From assembly GCA_964353865.1 (NCBI GenBank), contig CAYGXJ010000002.1, forward strand, positions 26,445-90,444: 64,000 nucleotides of DNA, written 5' to 3'. This DNA is from RBG-16-64-43 sp964353865 (GTDB lineage: Bacteria; Chloroflexota; Anaerolineae; Anaerolineales; RBG-16-64-43). This document shows positions 43,801 through 52,182 of the stretch, piece after piece. Each line of letters begins with the position of its first letter. The first letter of the stretch is position 1. Below the pieces are notes generated by a model. The model was not told where the DNA came from and did no database searches. It saw nothing but the letters and a program-made list of their open reading frames with translations. A program made the translations under genes and the position numbers.

Positions 43801-44565
43801 CGAAGTGCCGAAACCGGGAATCAGCGAGGTCTCGCCCAGGCCAAAAGAGGCAAATGGCAGGAGCTCTTTGCGCGAGTTCTCGAGCAGGAAGACGACCCCG
43901 GCGTCTGCTTGCGGGACGGCCCGCTGGAGGAGGGAGGGCAGGCGGTCGCGCAGTTGGTCGAAGGTGAGCGCATTGGCCAGCGGCTGACCGAGTGTCGCTA
44001 GGCGCAGCAGATCACCCGAATGCTTGAGTTCCGCCTCCAGCGTATCGCGCCAGAAACGGGCGGCGATCTGAGCGCCGCGGGTCATGACAAACCCGGAGGC
44101 CGTGTAGGTCAGGCACCGCAGCAACAGATCAACCCAGGTGAACGGAGTCCCGCGGCCGGCCAGCATCACCGTCAGCGCCGCATCCAGAACAATCGCCAGT
44201 CCCACAGCCGGCCAAGTGGCCCAGCGGACGCTGGCGAATGCCATGAAGGTAATGCTGAGGGGATAGAACAACCACACCGAGGAGGCGACCGGACGCAGGA
44301 AGTAATCGGTGACCGCGATCAGCCCAAGGGTTCCCAGGTCGAGGGTGTGCGAGAGCAAGACCGGGATGCGCCGCCGCGAGAGGTGGCGTGCGGCCACAAC
44401 GGCGCTGTAGGCAACGACGCCGGCCAGAACCAGAAGGTCACGCTGTTTTTCGGCCGCCGCCAGCGGCGAAAGCCACAAGGCAGCCGCCAAGCCGCCTGCC
44501 AGGACGAGCATTCCGGCAAGATAGAGGATCGGCAGCGCAGCGGGATGCCCGCGGTTGGTGTCCAT
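40852..44565 (-). CDS. Large membrane sensor histidine kinase with multiple GAF and a PAS domain
   Basis: This 1237-residue kinase has about five or six membrane segments at residues 10-160, a MASE-like sensor module. Several GAF-type domains follow (about 190-350, 370-520, 540-700, 720-880). A PAS/PAC domain (about 885-1000) contains MTFVSQGIRDLTGFSPEEW. HisKA has the phospho-His at about 1017 in GLAHEINNALSTL. The ATPase has VVKNAIEALPAGG, DNGAGI and GLGFGLAIAQQ. No response regulator is adjacent. The NBR1/CBM9 lipoprotein and tRNA lie downstream, and alr diverges upstream. Confidence 0.9.
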   Translation of the reverse strand: MDTNRGHPAALPILYLAGMLVLAGGLAAALWLSPLAAAEKQRDLLVLAGVVAYSAVVAARHLSRRRIPVLLSHTLDLGTLGLIAVTDYFLRPVASSVWLFYPLSITFMAFASVRWATWPAVGLAIVLDAALTVMLAGRGTPFTWVDLLLRCLTYTASGFVMTRGAQIAARFWRDTLEAELKHSGDLLRLATLGQPLANALTFDQLRDRLPSLLQRAVPQADAGVVFLLENSRKELLPFASFGLGETSLIPGFGTSGSLIAAAVQSREAALHSGAELEAALAAEPMRRMLTQRQAANDASPAAAILAAIKVSQAARGVLLLLADAPGQLTAREVEVAQTIVSNLGTVLEHLDFSDLLRRVAQQRETLLKIAHGVASATDLEQIYQALHEGTRELMPCDSFVIALYDEDGNQARLVYVIDNDKRSAPITVTAKPGLLGNMLAERQGFRVDDLADLLPYAPRHYGGDQPVRSAVCAPLRVGDRLIGMISAQTLRPGAYFDDDVRLLTALAESAGANLEHVRHLERERHRAHHFEGLAHNLVHLLTRGPLGGGEDQRSFLLSQVTRMMGEYLNAGFCLTLMLGEDGQSFRVEAATSLQPVEDLAPPGTVVPLSSLPRMAEILQHGTYAVWRGGAHDDPAPMAEIQVLTPQPPESIALLPIHSPSRRWGILVAGRDSPWDEASFAPEQLRLADMIVRQIGVSLENQAASESSSQRLNSLTRLYELELSLSAADDPVRVLELTLDVAIEALWANGGGIALWQPEAQVLRTVISRNVPAALDNEPFRPDGLGMTTYRGGQARYFSNLRLEGNLHPLVGQSGIRAVAHLPLRTDGAPFGLLILDFFHPREFPEQDRRLLEMFAARAALAYDKARLLRALQEAHERFERTVQHVPGAIYRGSIDGHMTFVSQGIRDLTGFSPEEWTASPNIWNERLHPDDRERVHASFDTAIAQGKEWIEEYRLRDRQDRWRWVRDVARMVREADGSIRYYDGVMTDITTRRQLEERLLRTARLESATALGMGLAHEINNALSTLSLHSYLLSRRMPAGNEDVAHHLQIIEQTVQRTAGLIQHFRELAQPTPTSLAPVSVSSLLEEIVATFGERLREQGVALDLSLADDLPRIHGDRTGLYEAFSAVVKNAIEALPAGGLLSVHTSRASLRHDGTDAPGIAIVVRDNGAGILKQDLPRVFEPGFTRKVEGGVVRGLGFGLAIAQQIIGAHGGEIEVQSEPGSGTTVRVLLPTETES

Positions 44566-44588
44566 GGTCGCTCGATCGTCGTCCTTCG

Positions 44589-44616
44589 ATTATAGCCGGG
44601 AGAAATTCGTTTGCAA
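44589..44616 (-). promoter_or_regulatory. Promoter of the large kinase gene
   Basis: On the minus strand, TTGCAA and a consensus TATAAT are 16 bases apart. The ATG lies 23 bases after the -10 element. Confidence 0.7.
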
Positions 44617-44782
44617 GAGAAAATGCCATCTGCCCGCGTTCGGTAAGGCAATTGCCACGATGGGGTATAGTTGCCCGAAGCGGCGGCTCCTCCTCCAGGA
44701 GGTATTGCACATTCCGGACCACCCCGGCGCGCCGCGCACTTCTCTGCCAACGGCTCATCTTGCGGGGCGAGTGAGGGCGAGG

Positions 44783-45892
44783 ATGGAAAACCGCTTCGTC
44801 ACCTGGCTGGAAATCGATCTGTCGGCGATCGAGGACAATGTTCGCCGCCTGTGCGCACTGACCCGCACACCGCTCATGGCCGTGGTCAAGGCCAACGGCT
44901 ACGGTCACGGCGCGAGCCAAGTAGCGCGCGCGGCTGCCTCTGGCGGAGCTGCCTGGCTTGGCGTGGCCCGCCTCGCCGAAGCCCTCGAACTGCGCGCCGC
45001 CGCGCTGCGGCTGCCCATCCTCATCCTGGGCGTTGTTTCCGTGGCCGAGGTCGAGGCGGCTGTCGCAGCCGACGTGGCTCTGACTGTCCCATCCGTTGAG
45101 CTGGCCCGTGCCTACGGGCAGCGGGCGACGGCACTAGGCGTGCAAGCCCGCATCCACCTCAAGGTCGACAGCGGCATGGGTCGCCTGGGGGTGCTTCCGA
45201 ACGAGGCGCTTACCGTAGTCCAGGAGGTGCAGCGCAACACCGGCCTGAGTCTCGAGGGCTTCTTCACCCACTTGGCCAGGGCCGATGAGCCCGACCTTGC
45301 CCCGACCCGTGCTCAGCTGGCTGCATTCCAGTCTGTTGTGGATGGCCTGGGCGGGGAAGGTCGGCCTCTGCCGCTACTCCATGCAGCGAACTCCGCGGCC
45401 GCACTCAACATCCCCGAATCGCGTATGGGTTTGGTGCGCGTGGGCATTGCCATGTACGGCCTTCACCCTTCAGCGGAAGCACCCCTCCCGGAAGGGTTCC
45501 GTCCGGCGCTCACCTGGAAGGCACAACTGGCCTCGTGCAAGGAGTTGCCGAAGGGTCACGGCGTGAGTTACGGTCACGAATATGTCACTCGCCGTCGCGA
45601 GATCATTGGGACAATCCCGTTGGGCTATGCCGATGGCTTTCGGCGGGCGAGGCCCAACACGGTGCTCATTAGGGGGGCCCGCGCGCCAGTGGTGGGGCGC
45701 GTGTGCATGGACCAGTGCATGGTACGCCTGCCGGCACTGCTGCCACTCGGCACCGAGGTGGTGCTCATCGGTCGCCAGGGTAACCAGGTCATATCTGCCG
45801 AAGAGGTCGCCGTGCGGTGGGACACGAACAACTACGAGGTTGTGACCGGTCTGAGCGCACGCGTGCCACGCCTCTACACGGGAGAACGCTGA
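44783..45892 (+). CDS. alr: Alanine racemase
   Basis: This 369-residue PLP enzyme makes D-alanine for peptidoglycan. The PLP lysine is in MAVVKANGYGHGA (about residue 36). The second catalytic base Tyr is in HGVSYGHEYVTRR, and the active-site loop is VVGRVCMDQCMVRLP. The N-terminus from ATG 44783 is MENRFVTWLEIDLSAIEDNV, the normal start; GAGGGCGAGG precedes it. The upstream frame is leader, containing a CTCCTCCTCCAGGAGG hairpin near 44690 that could pair with a ribosome site. No partner gene follows. Confidence 0.95.
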   Translation: MENRFVTWLEIDLSAIEDNVRRLCALTRTPLMAVVKANGYGHGASQVARAAASGGAAWLGVARLAEALELRAAALRLPILILGVVSVAEVEAAVAADVALTVPSVELARAYGQRATALGVQARIHLKVDSGMGRLGVLPNEALTVVQEVQRNTGLSLEGFFTHLARADEPDLAPTRAQLAAFQSVVDGLGGEGRPLPLLHAANSAAALNIPESRMGLVRVGIAMYGLHPSAEAPLPEGFRPALTWKAQLASCKELPKGHGVSYGHEYVTRRREIIGTIPLGYADGFRRARPNTVLIRGARAPVVGRVCMDQCMVRLPALLPLGTEVVLIGRQGNQVISAEEVAVRWDTNNYEVVTGLSARVPRLYTGER

Positions 45893-45927
45893 GCCGGCAG
45901 CCGAGACAGCACGGGCGACGGAATGCG

Positions 45928-47679
45928 CTAGCCCATTTCGCCGATGCGCCTCACCCGCCCGAGCATGAGGTAGGGCGGCAGTAGCGCGCACACCAGCGCG
46001 AACACACTGCCCACGACCACGCCGATCGCTTGGCCCAGCCCCGCGCTGCCGCCCAGCAATGGCACGAGCACGGCCGGGCCAAGGAAGAACGCCGCGGCGA
46101 GCGCCACGTAAGCCATGCCCGCAAACGATCCAATGCACCCAACCGACCCGCGCACCATGTGCCGCGGGTCTTCCCATTCCAGGTTGGCGCCTGCCACGCC
46201 GAAGGCCAGGTTCACCCCCACTCCACCGGCCAACGCCAATGCGACAACCGCCATACCGAATAGCACTACGCTGGAACCTGCCCTCTGGAGCAGAGAAGCG
46301 ACCATGAGGAAGAGTTCGCCGATAACCAGCGTGGGCAGGTAGGCAGTGAGTGCCTTGGCGAGCATCAATCGCACGGGGGTCACCGGCGCGGTCTTGATCA
46401 GCCAATAGGCGCGGCCCTCGTGCGAGAAGGCCATCATCCCCAAACGCGAGAGCATGATCCACCCGATGAACAATGCAATACCGATGTTTCCATACGCCAG
46501 CATCTGGCCCGCGCCCTGCATGAACCACTGCGGCGCTGCGCCGCGCCCCGGGTCCACCTGCCCGCCGCTGCGGGCCAGCATGGCGGCATACACAATGCCC
46601 AAGATGAGCGGGGTCATCAGCTGCGAAAGGTTGCGCAGGTCGCGTCTCAAGACGCGTGCATCCTTGACAATCAGCGCGGTCACCGCCCGCGGTAAGAGCC
46701 TCGGGAAGGCCGGGCGCCGGGCGGCCGCAGCGCGTGGGGTGGCATGTGGGCGGGCGCGCGGCCGGCGTGGCGTGCCAGCTTGCATCTGCGACCAGCCGGT
46801 GTGATACAGCACTTCACAGGCGCGCAGGGTCACGGCGAAGATGGCAACTGCCAGCACGAGAGTCAGTCCCAGGCCCAGCGCGGCGCTGGCCCCCTGCCCA
46901 GTGCCCAGTCCGATCAAGCCGCGTCCGGCCCAGGCGAAGGGCGACCACGGCGCGTTGACACGGCTGAGCAAGTCCATCATCTGAGTCGTCTGTTGAGCGT
47001 TGAAGGTCATGTTGCGGGTGAAGTTTCCCGACTGAGAGCAGATGAGGGAAGCCGCAGCACCCACCGCGGCCAGCGCCTCCGCGACGCGCCGCGCCGGAAC
47101 GAGGCGCACCACGCCCATGACCAGCACCGCCGATAAACCAGCTGCCGCGAACGTCATGCAGACCAGCAGCAGGATCACCAAGGGATAGAACAGCGCGTGG
47201 TAGCCGGCCGAGGCGCCGAGCCCGAAGAGCACCGGCAGGGCGAAAAGACACAGCAGGGCGAAGTTGGGCAGGATGGCCTGGATCAGTTTGCTGATGAACA
47301 CGGCCCGCACCGGGATGGGCGCGGCCATCAGAAAGTCCATATCCCGCGCCAGATACAACGACTGCAGCAGAACCCCGAAACTAGTGACCAGGATAGTGAG
47401 GAACGCGCCGGTGAGAATCACGGTGGGCAGCGCTTCGAGCACTTGGGTGAGATCGACGACCTGAGCCAGTTCCGGGGAGCGTAGGAATCTGAGAAGCGCC
47501 CAGCTTCCGGCAAAGGCAGCTACCAGAAACCCCACGACGAGCGCGGCCACGACGAGCGTGCCGATCTTGCGCCTCACGGTTGCGTGGCGAAGGACACTGG
47601 TCCAAATCCGAACGCGCAACCACAGCAGCTTCCACGTGCTGGAGGCCACCGAGGCTCGCGGCCCAGCCGCGCCGATCAC
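45928..47679 (-). CDS. ABC exporter membrane subunit (putative ABC exporter family)
   Basis: This 583-residue polytopic membrane protein has about twelve hydrophobic segments in two halves, split by a basic Pro/Arg loop (about 290-320, RRPRARPHATPRAAAARRP). The second half starts VTALIVKDARVLRRDLRNLSQ. This layout fits the fused exporter-permease family that pairs with the ATPase encoded just upstream, whose stop it overlaps by four bases. The substrate is unknown. It is the last gene of the GntR-led operon. Confidence 0.82.
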   Translation of the reverse strand: MIGAAGPRASVASSTWKLLWLRVRIWTSVLRHATVRRKIGTLVVAALVVGFLVAAFAGSWALLRFLRSPELAQVVDLTQVLEALPTVILTGAFLTILVTSFGVLLQSLYLARDMDFLMAAPIPVRAVFISKLIQAILPNFALLCLFALPVLFGLGASAGYHALFYPLVILLLVCMTFAAAGLSAVLVMGVVRLVPARRVAEALAAVGAAASLICSQSGNFTRNMTFNAQQTTQMMDLLSRVNAPWSPFAWAGRGLIGLGTGQGASAALGLGLTLVLAVAIFAVTLRACEVLYHTGWSQMQAGTPRRPRARPHATPRAAAARRPAFPRLLPRAVTALIVKDARVLRRDLRNLSQLMTPLILGIVYAAMLARSGGQVDPGRGAAPQWFMQGAGQMLAYGNIGIALFIGWIMLSRLGMMAFSHEGRAYWLIKTAPVTPVRLMLAKALTAYLPTLVIGELFLMVASLLQRAGSSVVLFGMAVVALALAGGVGVNLAFGVAGANLEWEDPRHMVRGSVGCIGSFAGMAYVALAAAFFLGPAVLVPLLGGSAGLGQAIGVVVGSVFALVCALLPPYLMLGRVRRIGEMG

Positions 47680-48440
47680 TGCAGCACCTCGGCAATCGCG
47701 GCGTCTTCGGCCCCGCCCGTGAGCGAAAGGAAGATGTCTTCCAGGCTTGCCTGCCCTTGGCCCATCGCACGCAATTCAGCCATCGTGCCCACCGCCACCA
47801 GCCCCCCGCGATTGATGATGCCGATCCGATCGCACATACGCTCGGCAATCTCGAGAATGTGTGTGGAGAGAAACACCGCGGCGCCGCGCTGGGCGAGCTG
47901 GCGAAGGAGGTCCTTGATCAGGCGTGCAGACTTCGGGTCCAGTCCGACCGTCGGCTCATCGAGCACCAGGACGCGCGGGTCGTGCACCAGAGCCGCGGCC
48001 AGGCTGGCCTTCTGGCGCATGCCGTGACTGTACGAGTCGATCAGGTCGTCGGCCGCGGCGGTCAAGTCAAAAAGCCGCAACAGCTCCTCGATGCGCCGCT
48101 CGACCACGCCCGGCTCGACATCGTACAACTCGGCCACGAAGCGCAGCAGTTCGCGCGCCGAAAGCTTGGTGTATAGGTTCGGCTCATCCGGGACAAAGCC
48201 GCTGGCCGCCTTAGCCGCGAGCGGCTCGGTCTGCACATCATGCCCGGCCACGCGCACAGCCCCAGAGGTGGGTTGCAGCAAGCCGACGATCATCTTGATC
48301 GTCGTCGTCTTGCCGGCACCGTTCGGTCCGAGGAATCCAAAAATCTCGCCAGCCTGCACTTGCAGGTTCACCCTGTCCACGGCCACTTTGTCGCCGAAGC
48401 GTTTCGCCAGGTCGAGGGTCTCTATCAGGATGTCGGTCAT
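47676..48440 (-). CDS. ABC transporter ATP-binding protein
   Basis: This 254-residue ATPase has Walker A GPNGAGKTTTIKM, signature YSHGMRQKASLAAAL, Walker B VLVLDEPTVGLDP and the switch His in LSTHILEIAE. All catalytic residues are intact. The ATG at 48440 follows AGGATA; the longer frame upstream is not conserved. It is coupled to the permease by a four-base overlap and forms the second of two exporter modules in the operon. Confidence 0.93.
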   Translation of the reverse strand: MTDILIETLDLAKRFGDKVAVDRVNLQVQAGEIFGFLGPNGAGKTTTIKMIVGLLQPTSGAVRVAGHDVQTEPLAAKAASGFVPDEPNLYTKLSARELLRFVAELYDVEPGVVERRIEELLRLFDLTAAADDLIDSYSHGMRQKASLAAALVHDPRVLVLDEPTVGLDPKSARLIKDLLRQLAQRGAAVFLSTHILEIAERMCDRIGIINRGGLVAVGTMAELRAMGQGQASLEDIFLSLTGGAEDAAIAEVLQ

Positions 48441-48529
48441 GGGCGTATCCTGTAGCGCGGGCGGCGTCGGCCGCCCGCGCGGAATGAGGAAGGCTGCGGA
48501 ACCTGCGGCACGGACTTGATCCTCGGAAC

Positions 48530-49183
48530 TTATCCCCCCGGCGGCGTGGCCCGCTCGAGGCGGCGAAACTCGAAGTATGAGAAAACCACGGGGATGAGAC
48601 CGGCCGCTACCACCGGCGCCATGATAAACCAGATCGAGAGCCGTTCGAACAGCGACCCCAGCGCGGCCACCACGCCGGATACCTGGAAGAGAACCGCCCC
48701 CAGGCGGTGAGTGCTCGCCCACACCACGTCGCTGCTCAGCGTCCAAGGGGTGCGGATGCCGACGAAGAAGTTGCGCTTGGCGTTGCGGATCAGGTCGCCC
48801 ACAAAGAAGAAGACCAGTCCCATCGCCAGCGGCATGAAGCGGTTAATGCTGATCTGAATGCCCAGGTTCCACAGCAGAGTGAACACGTGCACCGCAAGCA
48901 TGAAGACCATGATCAGCGCGACGAAACGGTCGTACTTTGGCCGGAAGGCGGCGATGTTGTGTTTGAGCGGGTCGATGGAGGGGATGGCCAAGAACAAGAG
49001 ACCCATCCCCAACATCATGAGCGGCACCAGGAAGACGCCCCACAGGCGTGTCATGTACCCATCCACCTGGCCGAACTCATTCCAATGGCTCGCCACCATC
49101 TCGGGAAGTCGCGGGTATACCAGCACGCCCGCACCAAACGCCAGAAGGACAACAATCCAGGAAACGATCCAGGCAGCTTTCAC
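48530..49183 (-). CDS. SdpI-family / DUF1648 membrane protein
   Basis: This 217-residue membrane protein has about six segments. The N-terminal DUF1648 region is VLLAFGAGVLVYPRLPEMVA...HWNEFGQVDGY. The SdpI signature NFFVGIRTPWTLSSDVVWAST lies near residue 140. SdpI protects Bacillus from the SdpC killing factor; related proteins occur widely without SdpC, so immunity to a membrane toxin is only a hypothesis here. It sits between the two ABC modules, which fits an envelope-stress or peptide-toxin defence operon. Confidence 0.87.
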   Translation of the reverse strand: MKAAWIVSWIVVLLAFGAGVLVYPRLPEMVASHWNEFGQVDGYMTRLWGVFLVPLMMLGMGLLFLAIPSIDPLKHNIAAFRPKYDRFVALIMVFMLAVHVFTLLWNLGIQISINRFMPLAMGLVFFFVGDLIRNAKRNFFVGIRTPWTLSSDVVWASTHRLGAVLFQVSGVVAALGSLFERLSIWFIMAPVVAAGLIPVVFSYFEFRRLERATPPGG

Positions 49184-49243
49184 GGCACATATCCTTTCGA
49201 CGATGAGAAATGAACTGACAGCCTCGCCTCGGGCCGTTGCCGG

Positions 49244-50059
49244 CTAGAGACGCGAGAACAAGCGGTTGCGGGAGAATGTACGCACGCCGACCCACAGGAG
49301 GCCAGCATCCACCACCCAGACAGCCAGGCCCACCAGGAACGCCACGGGCACGCTGAGGAAAAGAACCCCCGTCACCTGGCCGGCCACGAGCGCGAGCACC
49401 AGCACCACGCCCGAGGCGCTCATTTGGTAGGCCTCCATGAACGTGCTCACGCGCGAGGAAATGATCACCGCCGAGGCCATGCCCAACGTGGCCACAGCCG
49501 GAACCACCCACAACATCAGCGGCCACCACAAGGCGGTGGGGAACCAAATGCGGCCCATCAGCGGCAGTCCGGCCACGTTGACCACCAGACTGTACACCGC
49601 GAAGCTGGCCCAACACAAGCCCAGCGCCGGCAGCACCGAGGCGACGATCTTGCCCAGGATGAGTTCGGCGTCGCTGGTCGGCGAATACAGCAGGCCCTCC
49701 AACGTCTTGCGCTCCTTCTCCCCGACGAAAGAATCGGAGGCCACGATGCTGGCCATCATCAGCGGCAGGATCAGGAACATCGGTGCAAAGATGTAACCGG
49801 TGGTGAAGACCACCCATACTTGAAGCGGGCTGAGCCCGGCCAGCGCCTGGGTCACGGCGGGCGGCATGCGCTGCAACAGGCCCTCCAGTTCCTGCAGCGA
49901 GAAGGCGTTGCTGAAGGCTTGCGGCAGGAGCACGATGGCGAGCGGGAAGACGACGATGAAAACCACCGGCACCACCACCGCCGGCACGACCGCCGCCTTG
50001 TTCTGCGCTACTTCCTTGAGGTCCTTGCGGGCAATAGCCCAGATTAGCGACCAGTTCAT
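49244..50059 (-). CDS. ABC-2 type transporter permease
   Basis: This 271-residue protein starts MNWSLIWAIARKDLKEVAQN (ATG 50059), typical of Na+-efflux NatB-like or antibiotic-exporter permeases. About six membrane segments and the cytoplasmic loop SDSFVGEKERKTLEGLLYSP are visible; that loop contacts the ATPase. It overlaps the upstream ATPase gene by four bases, so the two are the first exporter module. The frame extends upstream but that part is shadow coding. Confidence 0.9.
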   Translation of the reverse strand: MNWSLIWAIARKDLKEVAQNKAAVVPAVVVPVVFIVVFPLAIVLLPQAFSNAFSLQELEGLLQRMPPAVTQALAGLSPLQVWVVFTTGYIFAPMFLILPLMMASIVASDSFVGEKERKTLEGLLYSPTSDAELILGKIVASVLPALGLCWASFAVYSLVVNVAGLPLMGRIWFPTALWWPLMLWVVPAVATLGMASAVIISSRVSTFMEAYQMSASGVVLVLALVAGQVTGVLFLSVPVAFLVGLAVWVVDAGLLWVGVRTFSRNRLFSRL

Positions 50060-51000
50060 GCGGGCCTTCCTTCGGGGTGCTCCTGCAACTGGAAGTAGAT
50101 CTCTTCGAGCGTGTGTCGGCGCGGCATCACGCGCATCAGGCGCGCACCCTGCGCGGACATCCAGCTCACCAGGTCGGGGATGTCCGCCTCGCGGCTCACT
50201 TGCACCAGCAGGCGAGTCGCCTCTCCCTCCACGCGTTGAACACCCGGCTGGCGCGAGAGATCGCGGCGCAGGCTGGTTCCCAATTCGATCTGAACATCTA
50301 TTTCGACCCACAGGCCGCGCCACAGCGTACGCCCGAGTTCGACCAGGCTGCCCTGGGCTAGCACGCCGCCCTGACGCAGCACCGCCACCCGGTCGCACAG
50401 TCGCTGAGCCTCATCCAGATTGTGCGTGCAGAGGAACACGGTGCGCCCGGTCTCGTGGCTGAGCTGTTCGATGAGTTGCGTCACCTGGTGAGCCGCTTCT
50501 GGGTCGAGCCCCGCTATGGGCTCTTTGACCAAGAGGACCTTCTGGTTGTGCAGCAGTGCGCGCGCAAGCGCCAGGCGCTGCTTCATGCCCTTGCTGAATC
50601 CCCCCACCTTGTCGTCGGCGCGCGGGCCGAGTTCGAAGAAGTCGAGCTGCGCATCCACCCGCGCCTCCAGGTCGGACCGACCCAGGCCATACAGCGTGCC
50701 CGCGAAGCGCAGATTCTCGCGCGCCGAGAGGCGCTCGTAGAGCGAGGGAGTCTCGGTCAACACGCCGGTCTGGCGGCGCACCTCCTTGCCTTGTGTCGCC
50801 GGGTCAAGCCCCAGCACGCGCATCCGGCCTGCATTGGGCTTAAGCACCCCATTGAGCAGGCGCACCGTGGTTGTCTTGCCCGCGCCGTTCGGGCCAAGCA
50901 CGCCGAAGACCTCGCCCTCGCTGAGTGCGAACGAGAGATCGCGCACGGCGTGCACGGCACCGAACGCGCGGCTGAGCCCGCTCGCCTCGATAACCGCCAT
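50056..51000 (-). CDS. ABC transporter ATP-binding protein with altered Walker B
   Basis: This 314-residue ATPase has Walker A GPNGAGKTTTVRL, signature GFSKGMKQRLALARAL and the switch His in LCTHNLDEAQ. Walker B reads KVLLVKEPIAGLDP: the Asp that normally precedes the catalytic Glu (LLDEP) is Lys. The codon is AAA, so at least two base changes separate it from Asp. The C-terminal ~90 residues form the extra domain of drug-exporter ATPases. Whether ATP hydrolysis remains is uncertain. Its permease partner follows with a four-base overlap. Confidence 0.9.
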   Translation of the reverse strand: MAVIEASGLSRAFGAVHAVRDLSFALSEGEVFGVLGPNGAGKTTTVRLLNGVLKPNAGRMRVLGLDPATQGKEVRRQTGVLTETPSLYERLSARENLRFAGTLYGLGRSDLEARVDAQLDFFELGPRADDKVGGFSKGMKQRLALARALLHNQKVLLVKEPIAGLDPEAAHQVTQLIEQLSHETGRTVFLCTHNLDEAQRLCDRVAVLRQGGVLAQGSLVELGRTLWRGLWVEIDVQIELGTSLRRDLSRQPGVQRVEGEATRLLVQVSREADIPDLVSWMSAQGARLMRVMPRRHTLEEIYFQLQEHPEGRPA

Positions 51001-51011
51001 TTATCCGCCTT

Positions 51012-51920
51012 TCAGGCCGCCGCCACTGGCTCGGATGCCGGTACGGGGGAGTCCGCAGGTACCTGCACGGGCAGGCGCCGCGTGACGATGAGCCATGCCA
51101 CGAAGAGCAGCAGGCCAATCCACCCCAGCGGGCTGACCGGCGTTCCGCCCCAGGTCGCATCGAATGGGGTGAGGAAAAGGATCGAGAGGCCGGCCGTGGC
51201 ATTGAGCGCGCCGTGCGCCAGCGCCGGCGCCCACGGGCTGCGCGTGCGCAGATACAGCCAGCTGAAGATGGCGCCCAGCATAACGCATGCCACCAGCATC
51301 ATGAGCGTCCCGAGCACGGGTGCGCTCGGGAAGTTGTGCCCCTGCAGAATGGCCGGCGCATGCCAGATGCCCCAGATGGTGCCGCTCAGCAGGATGGCCT
51401 TCCATTGCCCCAGCGGGAGAAGCTGCGGCAGAAGAAACCCGCGCCAGCCTAGCTCCTCGCCCATGCCGAAGATCGTGTTGAGGAGCGGCGCCAGGGTCAG
51501 GCTGAGGCCGATCTGGGCCGCGACGACCACCCACGCTGGAACAGGCAACCCGCCCGGGACTGAGGCGAAGCTTTGCCTGACCACTCCGAAACCCAGGTCC
51601 AAGCGTGCTAGCCCGAAGAGCACAGTGAACAAACCGGCCGCCAAAGCGAGAGCGGGCGGGAGCAGCCAGGCCCACAGATACACGCGCTTCTGGCCCAGCC
51701 GTCCGAGGTTCAAGCTGCGCAGGCTCTTCTTCGCCGCAAAGCGCGTGGCGATGAGCGCGCCCAGGCCCGGCCCCCACATAGCCAGCGACCAGGCGACCAG
51801 CGCAACGACCTGCTGCGTTTCGGGCGCTGCGCCGCGGAAGGCCAGAGGCACGACGAACAGCGGCCAGGATACGCCGAAGGCAATCAGCAAGAAAACGATG
51901 AGCGGTTTTCGGTTCAACAT
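51012..51920 (-). CDS. CPBP-family intramembrane metalloprotease
   Basis: This 302-residue membrane protein has about eight segments. The CPBP/Abi motif is MGEELGWRGFLLP (E-E-x3-R, about residue 155) with a second His motif IWGIWHAPAI. Members cut membrane peptides or protect against self-made bacteriocins. It is placed between the DUF4177 and the first ABC module, 11 bases from the ATPase start. Together with SdpI this supports an immunity or envelope-stress role for the operon; the actual substrate is unknown. Confidence 0.88.
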   Translation of the reverse strand: MLNRKPLIVFLLIAFGVSWPLFVVPLAFRGAAPETQQVVALVAWSLAMWGPGLGALIATRFAAKKSLRSLNLGRLGQKRVYLWAWLLPPALALAAGLFTVLFGLARLDLGFGVVRQSFASVPGGLPVPAWVVVAAQIGLSLTLAPLLNTIFGMGEELGWRGFLLPQLLPLGQWKAILLSGTIWGIWHAPAILQGHNFPSAPVLGTLMMLVACVMLGAIFSWLYLRTRSPWAPALAHGALNATAGLSILFLTPFDATWGGTPVSPLGWIGLLLFVAWLIVTRRLPVQVPADSPVPASEPVAAA

Positions 51921-51951
51921 TCGTTTCTATCCTCTATCTCAGTCTGCCCGA

Positions 51952-52179
51952 TCAGGGTGTGAGCTCGCCCGGCCAGCTGCGCCGACGGCGGGTGCCAGGG
52001 GTGAGCGGCCGCTTGGCCACCAGGCGAACCTTGCTGCTCCCCTCATGGTGGAACAGGTTGACCGCCTCCCACCCCTGCTCGCCTAACTCGTTGAGCGCCG
52101 CCTCAAGATCCTCATCTTTGGTTCCGGTCCAGCGGCCGACGCTGAGCACGCGATACTCCCACTGGGTTGAATCAGGCAT
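51952..52179 (-). CDS. DUF4177-like small protein
   Basis: This 75-residue protein contains WEYRVLSVGRW and LNELGEQGWEAVNLFHHEGS, the core of DUF4177, a small beta-alpha domain of unknown role often next to SPFH or transporter genes. It has no signal peptide. It begins three bases after the slipin stop and so is translated from the same message. The C-terminal tail is basic. Confidence 0.8.
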   Translation of the reverse strand: MPDSTQWEYRVLSVGRWTGTKDEDLEAALNELGEQGWEAVNLFHHEGSSKVRLVAKRPLTPGTRRRRSWPGELTP

Positions 52180-52182
52180 GGC

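Noticed and set aside
44640..44780. T-box or riboswitch in front of alanine racemase
   Set aside because: The leader is short, with only a CTCCTCC/GGAGG hairpin. No T-box stem or antiterminator sequence is visible.
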